Positions 43,400 to 56,499 are shown, numbered from the stretch's first letter. The stretch: DNA of 64,000 nt from Holothuria scabra (GCA_037179385.1 CM074187.1:15501450-15565449), one strand, 5' to 3'. The notes: generated by a model not told the origin, from the sequence alone. Made by a program: numbers and translations.

Positions 43400-43734
43400 C
43401 CTAAAACACGTGGGTAAATCGCTCGACTTCTCAAGTTGTGGTAACTAACAGTAGGCCTAACAGTAACAGTAGGGAATCGTGCTTGGAAATTCACATTGGT
43501 TCAGTTCACCGTCTCCGATCATCTAAATGCGCACACAAAATCTCTCTTGTTAGCAAACAATTCAAAGAGTTCTTTGGTACAAGATAAATGTTAAGATTCC
43601 GTCATTCTTATGAATGATAACAGATCCCGTGAAGAGTTTCACAGACAATGAATTAAGCACCTGAATCGTTTTTGTTTTGATATTAAGACTGTCTTGTCTG
43701 TTAACGACATTATACTTTGTGAGGTACCTGGCAG

Positions 43735-43800
43735 ATCTTGTCATGTGATCCCCATGTGACCTGAATAAAGATCTGTGATTGGGCAGAAACTACGTCATAA
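43735..43800 (-). promoter_or_regulatory. Promoter-like cluster: CRE-like, CCAAT box, two CACATG E-boxes
   Basis: Read on the minus strand, this stretch has TTATGACGTAG (CRE/ATF-like), then GCCCAATCA (CCAAT box), then GGTCACATG and GATCACATGAC (E-box/MiT-TFE-like) within about 60 bp. It lies about 340-400 bp upstream of the ATG at 43399. A CACGTG E-box sits at 43407-43412, just upstream of that ATG. No TATA box is evident. The grouping and strand suit a TATA-less promoter for the microprotein gene; function is inferred. Confidence 0.35.
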
Positions 43801-44251
43801 GTATTTTGTAAACGAAATACTTTCGTTTTTTTGGGCGAAAAATGTGATTGAATTTTAATCCTTTTCTCAACAATGTGCAACTATCACGATTGGGAATCAC
43901 CCTTTCATCAATGTCAATATTTTACAGAACATTTTCAGGGACATTTGGTGTAGACCCCCGATGCTTGCCACGGAATGAAAGAATTTTGGACTCTGTCCCA
44001 TGGTCTAAGAATGCTTGACTTGCTACCTTCGTCTTCCTTCTCCTTTTTCTCATTACATTCTGAAAATGTTCCCATTTGAGTGAATGCATGTGCCGGTCCC
44101 AGTAAACTGATTTGATCCAGAGCTCCATCCAGATTACATAAGTGCAGTGGATCATGCTATATGAACAGTGTGTAGCTACAGGGGGCAACCCCTGCAACCC
44201 TCCCCTGGCTCTGAAAGATGACAAATTTGTAAAAATACCATTTGTGACATT

Positions 44252-44950
44252 AGACATTTACAATTTGATTTTCCCAACTCTCCTTTCCTTTCTCAATTTT
44301 CTCTGACACAAGCTCCTTAGCTATAATAATTTGTTCAAAAAACCAAAATTTTCTACATGCTTTGTGAGCGGCAAAGCACACTTCCTCACACTGTATGCAT
44401 GAAAAGTGCTCCCTCACAAATCAATTTGGTAATTCTTCCAAAATCTGGAAATGACAAAATCAGACATTTGCCATTCTTGACACCAGTCATTTGCAATTTG
44501 ATTTCACAAACTCTCCTTTCCTGAAATTCTCAATTTACTCTGATACATGCTCTTTAGCTATAATTATTTGTTCAAAAAAATCAAAATTTTCTATATGCTT
44601 GGTGTGCTGCAAAGCGCAATTCCTAACACAGTGTGCCGAGTGCTCCCTCATGTAACATTTTGGAAAGCTTTTCTGATATTTGGAAAGGAAAAAATTAGAA
44701 ATTTGTCATTTGTGACACCATGTCATTTGCAATTTGATTTTCCCAACTCTTCTTTCCTGGAATTCACAATTTTCTCTGAAGCTCCATAGTTGTAAATTTG
44801 TTAAGAAACCAAAATTTTCTGCACACTTTGTGTGGCCCAAAGTGCAATTCCTAACCCAGTATGCTGAGTGCTCCCTCATATATCAATTTTGTAAACTTTT
44901 CGAATATCTGGAAATGACAAAATCAGAAATTTGCCACATATGAAACCAGA
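44252..44950 (+). repeat. Three diverged tandem units of about 237 bp
   Basis: Units begin near 44252, 44487 and 44727 with CATTTRCAATTTGATTT then AACTCTYCTTTCCT, and share CCAAAATTTTCT, GCTCCCTCA and TCTGGAAATGACAAAATCAG. Each unit differs by scattered changes, so the array is old. No coding meaning. Confidence 0.8.
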
Positions 44951-45674
44951 TCATCCAGTCACACCGGCAACTATAAAGCTATTTCAATAAAATATACTTT
45001 TATGAAATTCCAAATTTTGTCCCATCTAAGCTCTTGATTTTGAATTATTTTGTCCAAAACAGACATACAGTAGTTTCAAAAATTTGAAAAATCACCAAAG
45101 AGCCTTATTTTGTAGGCCTTAGATAATATTACGTAGCATAATGATCTCTGTCACCTTACAATCATTCTCAGATTTGCCAATAGAGGTGCAGATTCTTCAG
45201 TAACCCCCCATCTTTTCAACTCCAAATCCAAAAGTTTCTGCAATACAAGCACCATTTCTTCAAATATCTGTTCAGAAATGGCATTAATTTCAGCACCTAA
45301 AACAAAGTTGTTCATACAAATAAAACTGGAAATTTGGGTGATTCCAACACCCCCTTCCCCCCCCACCCCTCTTTCCGAAAAGATATCTAGCAATGCCACT
45401 GTATGGGAACACATGGGCAATTGTGAAAGGAAGGAAAAAACTTGAGATACTTTCTGGGGTCATTTAATTGATCTACCAATTGGGTTCACACTGCAAACTT
45501 GGATCCAGTTTGGTCATTTGATCCACCTTGGTGGATGAATCAAAATTGGTGGATCTTCATTGAATGTTGTTCATAGATCTTCATCCTCATTAGAGTTTGA
45601 TCTACAATGCTAAACCATGATCCACCATGCTCACTTAAACAGGGAACATAGTCCTGTGAGTTGGATTGAAGTAT

Positions 45675-46066
45675 AACCTCGGACTTATACACATGGACAG
45701 AGCATTTACGTGTACGTCGTATCCGCATATGGTCGCCACCAACTGGGAAAAAAAGGCACACCAAGATGGCCGCCGTAAAGCTATAAATCATCTGATTTGA
45801 CGACGACTCTGTAATATTTTAAACAAAAGTTAAACTTGAATGGGAAACAATACCATATTCCTGCAATACGTGAAATGATTTTGACCTTAACTTGGCATAC
45901 TTCAAAAATATTTCAATTTTCTTGCAAACTATTATGATATACTTGAGCAAGTCCAAACTTTCACACAAAACCATAGCAGACAGCCATCTTGGTGCACTTT
46001 TTCTCGCACGTACGGTAACGACAATCTACCGTGTAGTATGCTCTGTCCATGTAGAGGAAGTCTGTG
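45675..46066. mobile_element. Foldback element, family member b
   Basis: Same family as 11334-11735. Left arm CTCGGACTTATACACATGG to CACCAAGATGGCCGCC; right arm CAGCCATCTTGGTGCAC to CTGTCCATGTAGAGGAAGTC. AGTATA occurs next to both ends and could be a target duplication. Confidence 0.62.
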
Positions 46067-47564
46067 AGTATACTGTAATTTACAAATCTTCTAATTTATT
46101 TATTTCATAAATTATTGAAGCTTTCATGTGGGATTCTGACAGAAAGGCAAAATACTTTCAGAGTTCAAAGGGGGCTACATGTGGTACGCATTGTAAAATT
46201 AAATTTCCTGCTGCTTTTCCTGGCTGCTCACTCAAGATGTCATTTTAAAGTAACTAAAAATCATGCATTCCTCTCAAGAGTCCTTATTTTTTATGCTTGA
46301 AAAATACACTGATCTATAACTCATGATGTGCTACAGCAATGGGACCTAGACCCTTCTCTTTGAGGTATGGTTCTGTAGAACACAAAATGTATGCATCATC
46401 TTCACTCCTCATAACTCTTAACTGCTGCCAGACAATACACAAGGTAAAGTATAGCAGGCAACTCAAAACTGAACTGAAGATATCCATACACTGGTACCAT
46501 AAAATTACATCATTCCATCCAGACTGTCCAGACATATACATCACACATCACGGTTAAATTTATAAAACCCAGAAATAAGCCTTTAACGAATAACCTAGCC
46601 AGGGTAGCTGAAAACTGCTTACTTAATTGCAATTTAGTATGTTTTTATACTTGTGATAACTGCAATGTTCTCCAGGCCCCTCCATCATGATATTCCAATT
46701 TCCTCTGCAGGAAATCAACCAGCATCTTCAACATGCTGCCTTTAAAATACCTCTAATCTGAATAAACACTTCACATCTGGAAAAAACTCCTAAAAACCTC
46801 TGAGGTTGTAAAATATTGTTCATGAGTAGGGATGGATGTTAATATCAAGTACTCCCCAGATGCAAACTTCTCATTAAGAGTGGGTACTTCATATGACAAG
46901 TAAGCTCTGTTTGTTGTGTTTTACTGATCCGATTTCTTTGTTAAAGGAATGAATGTAAATGTTTGCATTAGAACCTGTTCTCTAAGATCCCCTTGACCTT
47001 CTAATGTGCTCTAAGTGAACTCATGCAAAGACAAGCAAAAATTTCAAATGCAGTAAAGCCATGGAGTATCTGTTTATAACCGTTACAAAACAAAATTCAA
47101 GCTAAGACCAAACAGGGTCACCTTTAACTTAAATTTCATAAGCCGAGAGTGTACATGAAATGGAATTCTCTACCTTCTGTACAGTATTATGAATGTACAA
47201 CAAAATGTCAGATCAGGCTCAGAATGGAAATTATGGATTGCAATTTTGGATCAAGTATGAGTGTCTATGGCCCATAACCCTTTAAAGTAAAGTTACCAAC
47301 ACAAATTTATTATGATGTTGCTGCCAAACAGCCAAAAGGACAGTGTTATTACTGAAACTATATCAAACTCAATATATCCTAATGTCTCTGCTTGATACCA
47401 ACAATATTAAAAATGCCATTCATTTCCATGGCACATGTTTCCTTCAATAATGTCACTTCTTGCAGTTGTTAGCAAAATTTTGCAATCTGAATGTATAATA
47501 ATGAGAAAAACCCGTTTTTGTGTTCAGATTTGATCTTGCACTTTGGGAGAAATTTTGCTTTTCC
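46067..47564. other. Non-coding stretch; nothing recognised
   Basis: AT-rich. The overlapping frames at 46.3-46.6 kb on both strands are shadows of each other and lack motifs. Confidence 0.55.
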
Positions 47565-47665
47565 ACCTCTGGTGACCCTTAATGACATGTGATATTTATT
47601 AGTGATCCCAGATGACCTTTGAACTCAACCAGAAGTAATAGGGTTCCCTTTCTAATGATAAGGAA
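47565..47665 (+). repeat. Stray fragment of the GACCTTTGACC repeat family
   Basis: Contains GGTGACCCTTAATGACATG and CCCAGATGACCTTTGAACTC then AATAGGGTTCCC, diverged relatives of the core units at 16-17 and 21-22 kb. Only about one unit is present and no end hairpins are seen. Confidence 0.5.
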
Positions 47666-47980
47666 AGATATATATATACTGCACATACTGTTATATATGA
47701 AAACAAAAAGTTTTTTCCCTGAACAGGCATTGACTTGTCACTTTATAGTCTTCCTATTTGAAAGACATTTTGCCAAGTATGGTCCATTGAAAATACTGCT
47801 TAAAAAAAAGGTTTCTTATTCTTTGTTATTTTTTCTTTCTTTCTTTTTTTTTTTTGATCTGAGAATGTTCAGAAAACTTAATAATGCTAGATGTAAGAGA
47901 GCAAAGTCATTGAAAAAGTATAAAAGAATTGGGCCAAGAAAAGAGCCCTGTGGTACAGTATAGCTGTACAAGACAAGATA

Positions 47981-48215
47981 TTAACATTTACAACAACTCT
48001 CTGAGGTCTACCATTAATGAAGTCACAAATTAATCCAGCACTCAGTCAGCACATTTACTGTGCCCTTGATAACAGGCTGTAAATGCAATTAGCAATTAAC
48101 ATTTACAACAACTCTCTGAGGTCTACCATTAATGAAGTCACAAATTAATCCAGCACTATGTCAGCACATTTACTGTGCCCTTGATAACAAGCTGTAAATG
48201 CAATTAGCAATTAAC
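47981..48215 (+). repeat. Two near-identical 115-bp tandem copies
   Basis: The unit starting TTAACATTTACAACAACTCT recurs at 48096 with only a few differences through ACTGTGCCCTTGATAACA and CTGTAAATGCAATTAGCAAT. A recent local duplication. Confidence 0.9.
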
Positions 48216-51200
48216 ATTTAGGAAACAGGAAATACATTTGCTACTTGAGAATTTGGGATTGAGGGATTCAGCCAGTAGACAGCGGTACCAAAAAGCCTTT
48301 CTTTTCTTGTGGGAGTATGCATGACGTTTCATGACGTCATCGCTCATTAATACGTAATTAGATAAAACTTGCCATTTTCGAGGGCTTATATATCAGTTAT
48401 TAGGTTGTTTAAAAGTAAACCAATGGCTGAATTTTACTAATAAGAAATGCGAAAATCAAATTTTGCCAATTACAGGTAACTTCATACATTGCAAAGTGCA
48501 TTCTGGCCAAATTTTGGAAAAGTTACATAGCTGCATCTGAACTGTTCAAAAAATTCGATTTTTGTTATTTAATCGCGCTATTTCCAATTTTAAAAACTTG
48601 CATATTCGATGAAAAATTTCTTAATCTACAATTTTAAATAAACTTCTTTTTTAACCATTCTTTAACGAAGTCAAGTTCACGGCAAATACAGGGCGATTCG
48701 TAGACCAGTGGCTTCGTGAACAACAACCTCCACACTGTTCTCCATTGTACTGCACGTATTGATTGTGCGAAATAATTCGATGCGTACAGTATATAACGAG
48801 TGTACGTTGAGTCAACCGGTACCATAAATCGGTCATGTTGGTAATAATCAAATGAGGGGATAACACTTGTTTCATGACCGACTCAAGGTGGCCCTTTGCT
48901 ACGTAATATCCATTGTATAAAATATAAATTTAAAAGAACATATGTGATTTTATTTCAATCAAGGGGTACATCATAAATGTAAACATGCTAGTAAAGGTTC
49001 CATGGACTGCATGCTTTGTTCAAAATAATGAACTAACAGCAAATATCATGATTTCTAGTAAGCAACTGACAGAACTATGTCATTGGCTGATCTTACTCAG
49101 TAGAGAGTAATTAGGCTCTGAGAAGTAGAGCTCTCAGGCCAGTTAGCATGTTTCCCCCTATTTATTTTGGGAGGGGGTATTGAGTGTGGTGGTAGGGTGC
49201 TTCGTGTGAAAAAGGGCTATGCTAGGCTCTCCTAGATTTCCTGTTTAATGGGAGATATCACTTCATGCATAAGCATTTGGGAAGGATTTTCCAAATTAAC
49301 ACTGGAAGTCTATATTTATAATGAAATTAACATCTCAGTAAATAAACCTGGAGGAATATATCAATGCAAGCAAATGATGCACTTCATTTCTTGAATATGC
49401 GGGATGAAAAATTAGTCTTTGCCTTAGGATTTTTGTCTTAGGATTTGATGGGGAAACTATATTTCACTGACTGAGGCTGGGATACCAGGCTCTACCCCCT
49501 ATTTCTCAGTATGACATGTAATCCTGCTACTGCATACATTATTCTACTGAAAAGTACCAGCAGGGTAGTTAACTTAACTCCCTGTCAGTACACTGTTTTA
49601 AGGTTAACATTGAAAAGTTCTTCCATGACTGGTATATCTGATTGTTTGGGGCTGTTTGTTTAGGTTTGGTGGTTTGACTTTTGATAGGGTTTGCGGACTT
49701 CAGCTAGGGCATCTTATGGGACCTTGGCCCTCCTTTGCCTTTCAACCTGTTATGTTATGTTAATTGCTACTAGCTGTTCCCTTTAAAATTCTAGGCCTAT
49801 ACAGGACTGAACTGGGCAGCAACTAGCTAAGGGTGTAAAACACTTTCCCACAAATATATCCACATACCACTTAATTCATCAGACTGACTGTTGCAATGTG
49901 CAATGCTCATTCCAGAATGACAGGCAAAAATATGTAATTCAAGCGCACACTATTTTAGTTGCAACTCTCACATTTGCCCACAGGTAAAGTTCGGATTTCT
50001 ACAAAATGTTAAAATGAGTCATTATATCATGGTTAGAAATGAACCCAACAATTGCATGGCCTTTAGGTCTTGTACTTAGATCTTCAAGTCATGATATGCA
50101 ACTTATTGATAGAATTTTCATTGGGCATCATGACTTGAGAAAATCACCGAAATGTCTGGAAGACTTACCTTAATTTATCGCATAGAGCAAAACCAGCAAG
50201 AAATATTCTAGAAGCACATGAACTGAAAAATTGTACTAATCCGGTCTTCTGTTTATTCCCAGGCTACTGAAAAGTAGAGAGATTTAGCAATGCACTGTAC
50301 CAAACAAACACACAGTGACACATAGCACTGCATGCACTGGACCTGGACAATTAATTCCTGTGTAAATAGGCGCCTTGTTAAAGACGCTAGAAGGAATGAA
50401 CACGCACCTTATAACCATTGGACCAACTGTTCTAAGGATTCCACAAAACTAGTATAGTGAGGGCCTGTAGCTAGCTCAGATGAACATCATGTATTGTTAT
50501 GACTCAATCACTGAATTAGTGTTCAATTGATTGTATGATCAGGTTGGCGCGTATAAAATTGCATACTTACAACGTGCGTTGCTGGCTCACCACTAACTTC
50601 CCATACAAACCTGTGCAAATGTACACGCAAAACTATCGAATTTCAAGTGAATTTTCTAGGCACCGTTACACCATTGCATAACCATTTCCAATCGCAAAAT
50701 TGATACCAATAGGAAGCTAAGACTCTTTTCTAACTGATTTTACCAAGTTTATCTGTTTTTATTCTTTAACGAAGTCAAGTTCACGGCAAATATGCAGCAA
50801 CTTTTTAAGCCTTGAAAAAGGCTACCTTATTTCGTTATCTGATTTTTCACTTACTACAATCAATCGAAAAATGTTCAAAGTCTTTCTAGGAAAATAAGAC
50901 TTTCGAAATTCGAATTATCATGTTTTGGTACTTTGTTACGCCTTCTATTGCATTATTCATCAACGTAAACCTAAGGATACATCCAGTATTAGTTCCGCGA
51001 AATGTCATCAGTTGCTTCAATTTTTGGGGGCGGGGCTACAAGAAAACTTGGTTTTCAGCTCATTAACTCGCCCGTTGTCCGATGGCTGGATTCTTATCAC
51101 AAAAAAATCCTGTTTCTACTGTTCATGTGGTGCTGAGATACACAATGGATAATAAACTTGAAGTTCAGTCTCCATAAACTTACAGTAGAAGGACAGTTCA

Positions 51201-51904
51201 TGTATACTATTGGTATCAGCCAGTTTCCACCATTGTATATCATCAAAATTTGTTTTCAAAAATATCAGTACGCAGTAATATACTGAATTATATTGATATT
51301 CTACTATTAAAATACCTATTCAACCAAAATACAGATACTCAAAACAAAAATTGATGTTTAAAAGACTGTCCATTATTTGCTTCCCTCAATCAGGCCTTCT
51401 TGACATGACCAAAGTTTAATATTTTGACAATAGACAAAGTGGGACCATATTCTAGTACTAAACATCAATAGTGCAACAGCTCATACCTGTCAACTAAGTA
51501 TCCCAAGGTTATCTTTACTTAGTGCAAGAGCCATATTAAAATAATCTCAAATCTTGAACACACTGAAGGCAGCTCTTTCAGAATATTACTCGAAAAGGTT
51601 CTGGGCTATCTTTAGTAGCCTATAATTTGAGCATCACCCCAAAGGCACCACCAACTGAAACTATCATTTTGGTAAACCATCCACATGAGGCTAGAATTCA
51701 ATTGGAGGTTTTAGCCATCAGGCGACATAAGACATCTATATATTTCACCCGAGAAAATGGCCTTTTCCCGGGGAAGTTTGGCTAAACGACCCTATTGAAT
51801 TCTAGTGGCATGATATTGCTCAAGGAAGTTTTAGGGATTTAAGTTCCACAACAGTATGAGCGAATCCCCAGCCAACAGTCACTACATCCAGTTGCTGACT
51901 CTTT
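48216..51904. other. Non-coding stretch with a 32-bp duplicated word
   Basis: A 32-bp word beginning ATTCTTTAACGAAGTCAAG is found at about 48657 and 50760. A CRE palindrome (TGACGTCA) is at about 48333. No gene could be supported; the frames at 48.6-48.9 kb have no known motif. Confidence 0.55.
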
Positions 51905-52620
51905 TAACATTATTTGAAGGAAAGTGTTTTATTTTGCAATATTTCACAGAATGGACCCTAGGGCCCATCTTAGGACTTGGTTCTAAAATTCACTAAAAAA
52001 AAAAAAAAAAAAGAAGAAGAAGAAGAAAAAAAAACATCCACTTGTACAAGATAACTGGTGAAAGAAGAAACAACATGTGGAGTTTCATACAAAGGGCCAT
52101 GACTCACATACTGTAGAACCTTTGAAGAGAGCTTCCAGAATGCCATTCACAGATCACTCATTAACCAGTGTATCATTACATCATTAGGTTGTCAACTCTG
52201 CTAGTAACATTAATTGAAGGAAAAGGGCTACTAATTTTGCAATATTTTACAGAATAAACCTGAGGGTCCATGTTGGGCCTTGGATCCAATATTCTTAATC
52301 ACCCTGATGGCACCACTTATTAAGTACTGTACAGTATCTTTATGATGTATACCATCAACAGTGTACAAGAGAATCTGTGGGAAGAGAAGCATTTTGAAGA
52401 ATGTCATTAAATGGGCCATACAACACATGTTGGGCATTGGATCCACAATTTCTGAACATTCTGAAAATCACTAATTGAGTACCATAATGACAAAGCATCA
52501 ACTGTATACAAGGAAATCTAGACTGTAGTAGGAGGTGGAGCATTTTTACAATTTCATAACATGGGCCAAAGGGGCCCACAAAGGAGCTTGTGTCACAAAT
52601 TCCTGAATACCCCAGATATT
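51905..52620 (+). repeat. Diverged direct repeats of about 150-300 bp
   Basis: TTTTGCAATATTTCACAGAAT then GGGCCCAT at 51932 matches TTTTGCAATATTTTACAGAAT then GGGTCCAT at 52232. Weaker copies (ATGGGCC...GTTGGGCATTGGATCC) lie at 52410 and 52552. Confidence 0.6.
51993..52035 (+). repeat. A-run and (GAA)n microsatellite
   Basis: An A17-18 run, then GAAGAAGAAGAAGAA, then A9. A simple repeat. Confidence 0.9.
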
Positions 52621-52926
52621 CCACTACGCAAAGAACACTAACGAATGCATTCAGTTGGAAAAGCAGTCGGAACAAATTGAGGACAGACAGAGGGATGGAA
52701 GACCATACAGACTGAAAGTGACACTGCTTGATCACAGTAGTTCACACTACAGTAACATGCTGGTACATGTACAGTTTGCACCCAAAATGGGACCTGTTGC
52801 CTTTTAGATTGGTGCTCAGCATAAAAGATTGTGACAGGTATTTAACAAAGGATTTGAAACTTTTTACTAACCATTAAATACTTACTGGTTTATGATTCTT
52901 CTGAATGTTTATGTACAGTAAAATGT

Positions 52927-54160
52927 ATGCACATTTTCTTTAAAAGTAAAATAGAGAATATTTGTACGGAGCTTGATGTGGGTGATGTAATTACATCTGA
53001 TAACAGTGGTGTGCAAACAACCCACAGGTTTTCTGCATGTTTTAATACCAGTCTGTGTCGATTGAAGAAGTATGAACAGCAAGTAATCAGTGGACTCTCT
53101 AATAAGACATGTGTCCAGGATCCCCTACCAAGTTGGCTTTCAAAGCAATTTTGAAAAACATTCCCTTGATCAAAATATCTTGAAAAATTATAGACCTGTG
53201 TCTAACAGCCCTCTTCCTGCAAAAATGTTGGACGTATTGTTGCGAAAAAGTTTCAAGAATTACACTGCTGTTGTGAACTGCATGAGATCTATCAGTCTGA
53301 ATACCGTCAGGGTCACGGTACCAAAACAGCCCTGTTAAAAGTAAGAAGTGATGTTTTGAATGAGTTTGATAAGAACAAAGTGGTGTTCTTGGTTATGTTA
53401 GCCTTTACAACAGTCTTCCACACCATTGACCATGACACACTCATTCACAGACTTCAATCAACTGTGGGTGTTTCTGATCCTGCTCTTAATTGGTTTCAAT
53501 CTATGTCCAATAGACTTCTAAGTCATGTCACTACTGATGGTAATTTTTCTGTAAACTTCATTCCACTTAGACGTGACATACTTCAGGGATCAATCATGGG
53601 CCCTATTGTTTTTACAACCAGCATTCTACCTCTTGGTGAAAAATCTGAAAACACAATTTGTCTCTTCATCTACAGCATATGTTGATTATACACACATGTA
53701 TGTGTCCTTTGACTCTTGAAGACCAAATGATCTCATAAAGACTCATACTGTAATTGGCATTCACAAACTTGAAAACCTCATTTTAGATAATAACTAGATG
53801 ATGGGTAACAAATTGAGTTTGAATGGATGAAACGCAATTTCTTTTGATTGGTTCTCCCCATAATAAAAAATGCAGCCTTCTTTAACTTTGGCAGTCGGTA
53901 ATACTTCCATACACTCTGTTAGTTCAGTAAGAAATCTTGGTGTATATATTTGACAGTTGCTTTACTACTGTATGTCTAGTCAGGTACGGGTCCTTAGCCA
54001 AATTCTAAACCACCAACTCAGAAATATGGCCCGCATAAGTAAATACCTGGAAGAAGATTCCTGTAAACGTATCTTCAGTGCTTTGATTACTTCATACCTT
54101 GATTATGGAATAACAAAGGCCCAGTTTCACCATGGAAGAATTTTCATGGTTACATAAACT
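52927..54160 (+). pseudogene. Non-LTR retrotransposon (CR1/L2-like) reverse transcriptase remnant
   Basis: Diverged RT motifs appear in order across several frames: DPLPSWLSKQF (53.13 kb), NYRPVSNSPLPAKMLD (53.19 kb), AFTTVFHTIDHDTLIHRL then GVSDPALNWFQSMSNR (53.4-53.5 kb), RRDILQGSIMGPIVFTTS (53.6 kb), and YVDYTHMYVSF (53.68 kb) where active elements have YADDTQLYVSF. A C-terminal RKYL-type block (ISKYLEEDSCKRIFSALITS then YLDYG) is at 54.1 kb. Frame changes and the lost catalytic Asp show it is dead. Confidence 0.85.
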
Positions 54161-54194
54161 GCAACTTTAATCCAAAATACTGTAGGGACATATG

Positions 54195-54550
54195 GCACGC
54201 CAAAAGGCTCACCAAATATGATGATGTTCTCAAAATACACGTTCATGTACCAAAAATATACAATGATGTACTAACTTCATATGATCATGATGTAAATTTA
54301 CACCATCATGTACTAAAACCATAAGTTCATCATGTTAAATATTACGTTGTACATGTAAAATCACACGTTGTACATCTAAAAACACACGTTGTACATGTAA
54401 AAACGTAAGATCATCATGTTATTATTGTCCCTTCCGCACGCCATACAGAGTGAGCCTTTCGGTGTACCAAAAGTCCGCCAAAAGGCTCACCGAATGTGAT
54501 GTAGTAAAAGTACACGTTCATGTACTAACTGCTTACGATCATGTACAGAC
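54195..54550 (+). repeat. Repeated GTTCATGTAC/CACGTTGTACAT motifs and duplicated CCAAAAGGCTCACC block
   Basis: The block CGCCAAAAGGCTCACC...CACGTTCATGTAC appears at about 54198 and 54476. Between them CACACGTTGTACATGTAAAA occurs three times in tandem (54340-54405). At 54450-54495 GTGAGCCTTT and AAAAGGCTCAC form a further hairpin. The unit looks like a duplicated short element that also seeded the large hairpin next door. Confidence 0.6.
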
Positions 54551-54682
54551 TTCATACGTTCATGTACTGTTTGCTTACGTTCATGTACTGATTTCATACG
54601 ATCATGTACTGACATTTAGTACATGATCGTATGAAATCAGTACATGTACTTATTAAATCAGTACATGAACGTATGAAATCAG
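54551..54682. repeat. Strong hairpin: 29-bp perfect arms, 7-nt loop, plus outer 18-bp stem
   Basis: 54582-54610 and 54618-54646 are perfect inverted repeats of 29 bp around the loop GACATTT. A second stem outside pairs 54551-54568 (TTCATACGTTCATGTACT) with the inverse at about 54660-54678. The words CGATCATGTACT and CGTTCATGTACT recur on both sides. It lies just after the LINE remnant. Confidence 0.85.
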
Positions 54683-54719
54683 TAAATGGACTGAGGACTG
54701 CTCCTCTGGGTATACAGTT

Positions 54720-56499
54720 CGTACCACCAAAGAATTTAGACATTTTTCTAAAATCCATAACTTTGTCACTATACTCTCCTTAGCCTTTACTCAACCACCA
54801 AATTATAGCTCAAAAGATGCTCTTTATTATGAACTACTTTTGGGGGGGGTTATCATGGACAATTTTTTAACTAATCACGGTTGAAGTTGTTCTTGTTTAC
54901 ATAAAAAAAAATAGAAAAAAGTCAAAATGCACAGATTTCGGTAAAAAAAATTGTTTCAGATACCTGTCAACATCTCTTTATTTGTTTTGGAACTACAGTA
55001 CCTTCACACATCTAAAACATTCTGACAGTTTCAACTCAAAGGAATGCAGGGTTTTGGAGAAATAGCTCCATAAAGTTGAAAAATTGGAAAAATATTGTCG
55101 TAAACGACCCAAAACAAGCCCTCCTTTCAAAACTTCATAATTCTCTAACCCTTCAACTGTTTTTCCTCATTCAAAAACCAAAATGTTCCTTATAAATTTT
55201 CTAACACAAATCTAATCACAAAATTGGTGCCCTAAAGTGATATAGTGCCATCTACAACCAGATAGACTGTTGTTATTGTCAAGATCACTGTTGTTGTAGC
55301 TCTCCATACATATAGTGTGTACGAAGCTTGCCCACGGCGAGCATACAGTGAACGTTCATTCGATGTTAGTTTTCAAGGTCAGATGTCAGCCATTAGACAG
55401 ATTCAAGTGATAAAAACAACTCAGGGATGACAAATAAGGATTAAAGAGTGATGAGGGTAAGTTTTTCATGATTGGTAGGGCTTTCGAAGGTCATGAGGGC
55501 AAAAAAATTGTGCCAGTGCAGTGGTGTGTAATTGGAAGTAATTGGATGTAATTAGGTTTATTGTGTCATAGGGTCTTGTTGGGATAGTGGTTAGGTCATC
55601 TAGGTGCATGGAAGAGGGTTAAGAGTTATCTTTGTCCAGCTTTTCTCTTCTTTTTGAATCAATTTGTGTTTCATAAGGGCAATGGGAATGGCCAATCATC
55701 AATCCAGTTTGAAACCCTACATGACAAATTATGCTGTATGTATGAATGACAGTTTGCAGCTAATGTCATCCAAAAGACCTACAACAGGTCTAGTGCACTA
55801 TGTTTTGTTTTTATGTTTCTTCTGTTTTCATTTCAAAAAGAGATGTTATGTAAGCCAAAAATTTTAAAACATAATTTTGTTCTTTAAATTACATTTCACA
55901 CTCCAGAAAATAAATTGCAACATTCCTGCTACACTCATGTGCAAATTTTGAAAAGAAAACCAAAAAAGCCTCAGTTCAGTTTATAGCTTGATGAAATAAT
56001 TCCTTCGTGAAAAGCAACGGTATATACTATACAGCAGGATATGCATAATTTATTTCTTACCTCCTTTGTAAAACATAAAAAAATCAGCTAGGCGATAACA
56101 GAAAATGCATGTTTAGTCATTTGACTTTCCTTTGATACAAGACTGATTTTCTTCTTCTTTGTATAGCACTGTACAGCATTCCTGGAATTACTGTATACTG
56201 TAACCCATGGGCACAGGTGTGTTTGTGTGAAATGCAACTGTAGTACCCCTGGGGAATGTCAGCCTATGTTTGAGATTAACTACAAAAAAATATATTGGAA
56301 AGAAGTTGAAATAAATGTTTAAATACAGGTAAATTACAAAACATACAGCTTCAACATTTTCATGGAATTTTTAATGTCTTCCTTATCTTGTATACAGTAC
56401 TGTGCAAGGAAATGGCCTTGAAATGCTTTTACCCTGATGATGATGTACCTGACTAACAAAAAAAAGAGGCCTATGTGTTGTTGCCTAAAACAGTGGGAA
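54720..56499. other. Non-coding stretch; nothing recognised
   Basis: AT-rich, no coding homology and no clear repeat structure between the large hairpin and the LINE tail. Confidence 0.55.

Noticed and set aside
47619..47963. 114-codon plus-strand frame ending IGPRKEPCGTV
   Set aside because: The end recalls a motif seen in some retroelement proteins, but the rest is low-complexity and includes a poly-T run; too weak to call.
54195..54682. CRISPR-like array from repeated CATGTAC words
   Set aside because: Spacing is irregular, the units are inverted as well as direct, and the setting is an animal genome.
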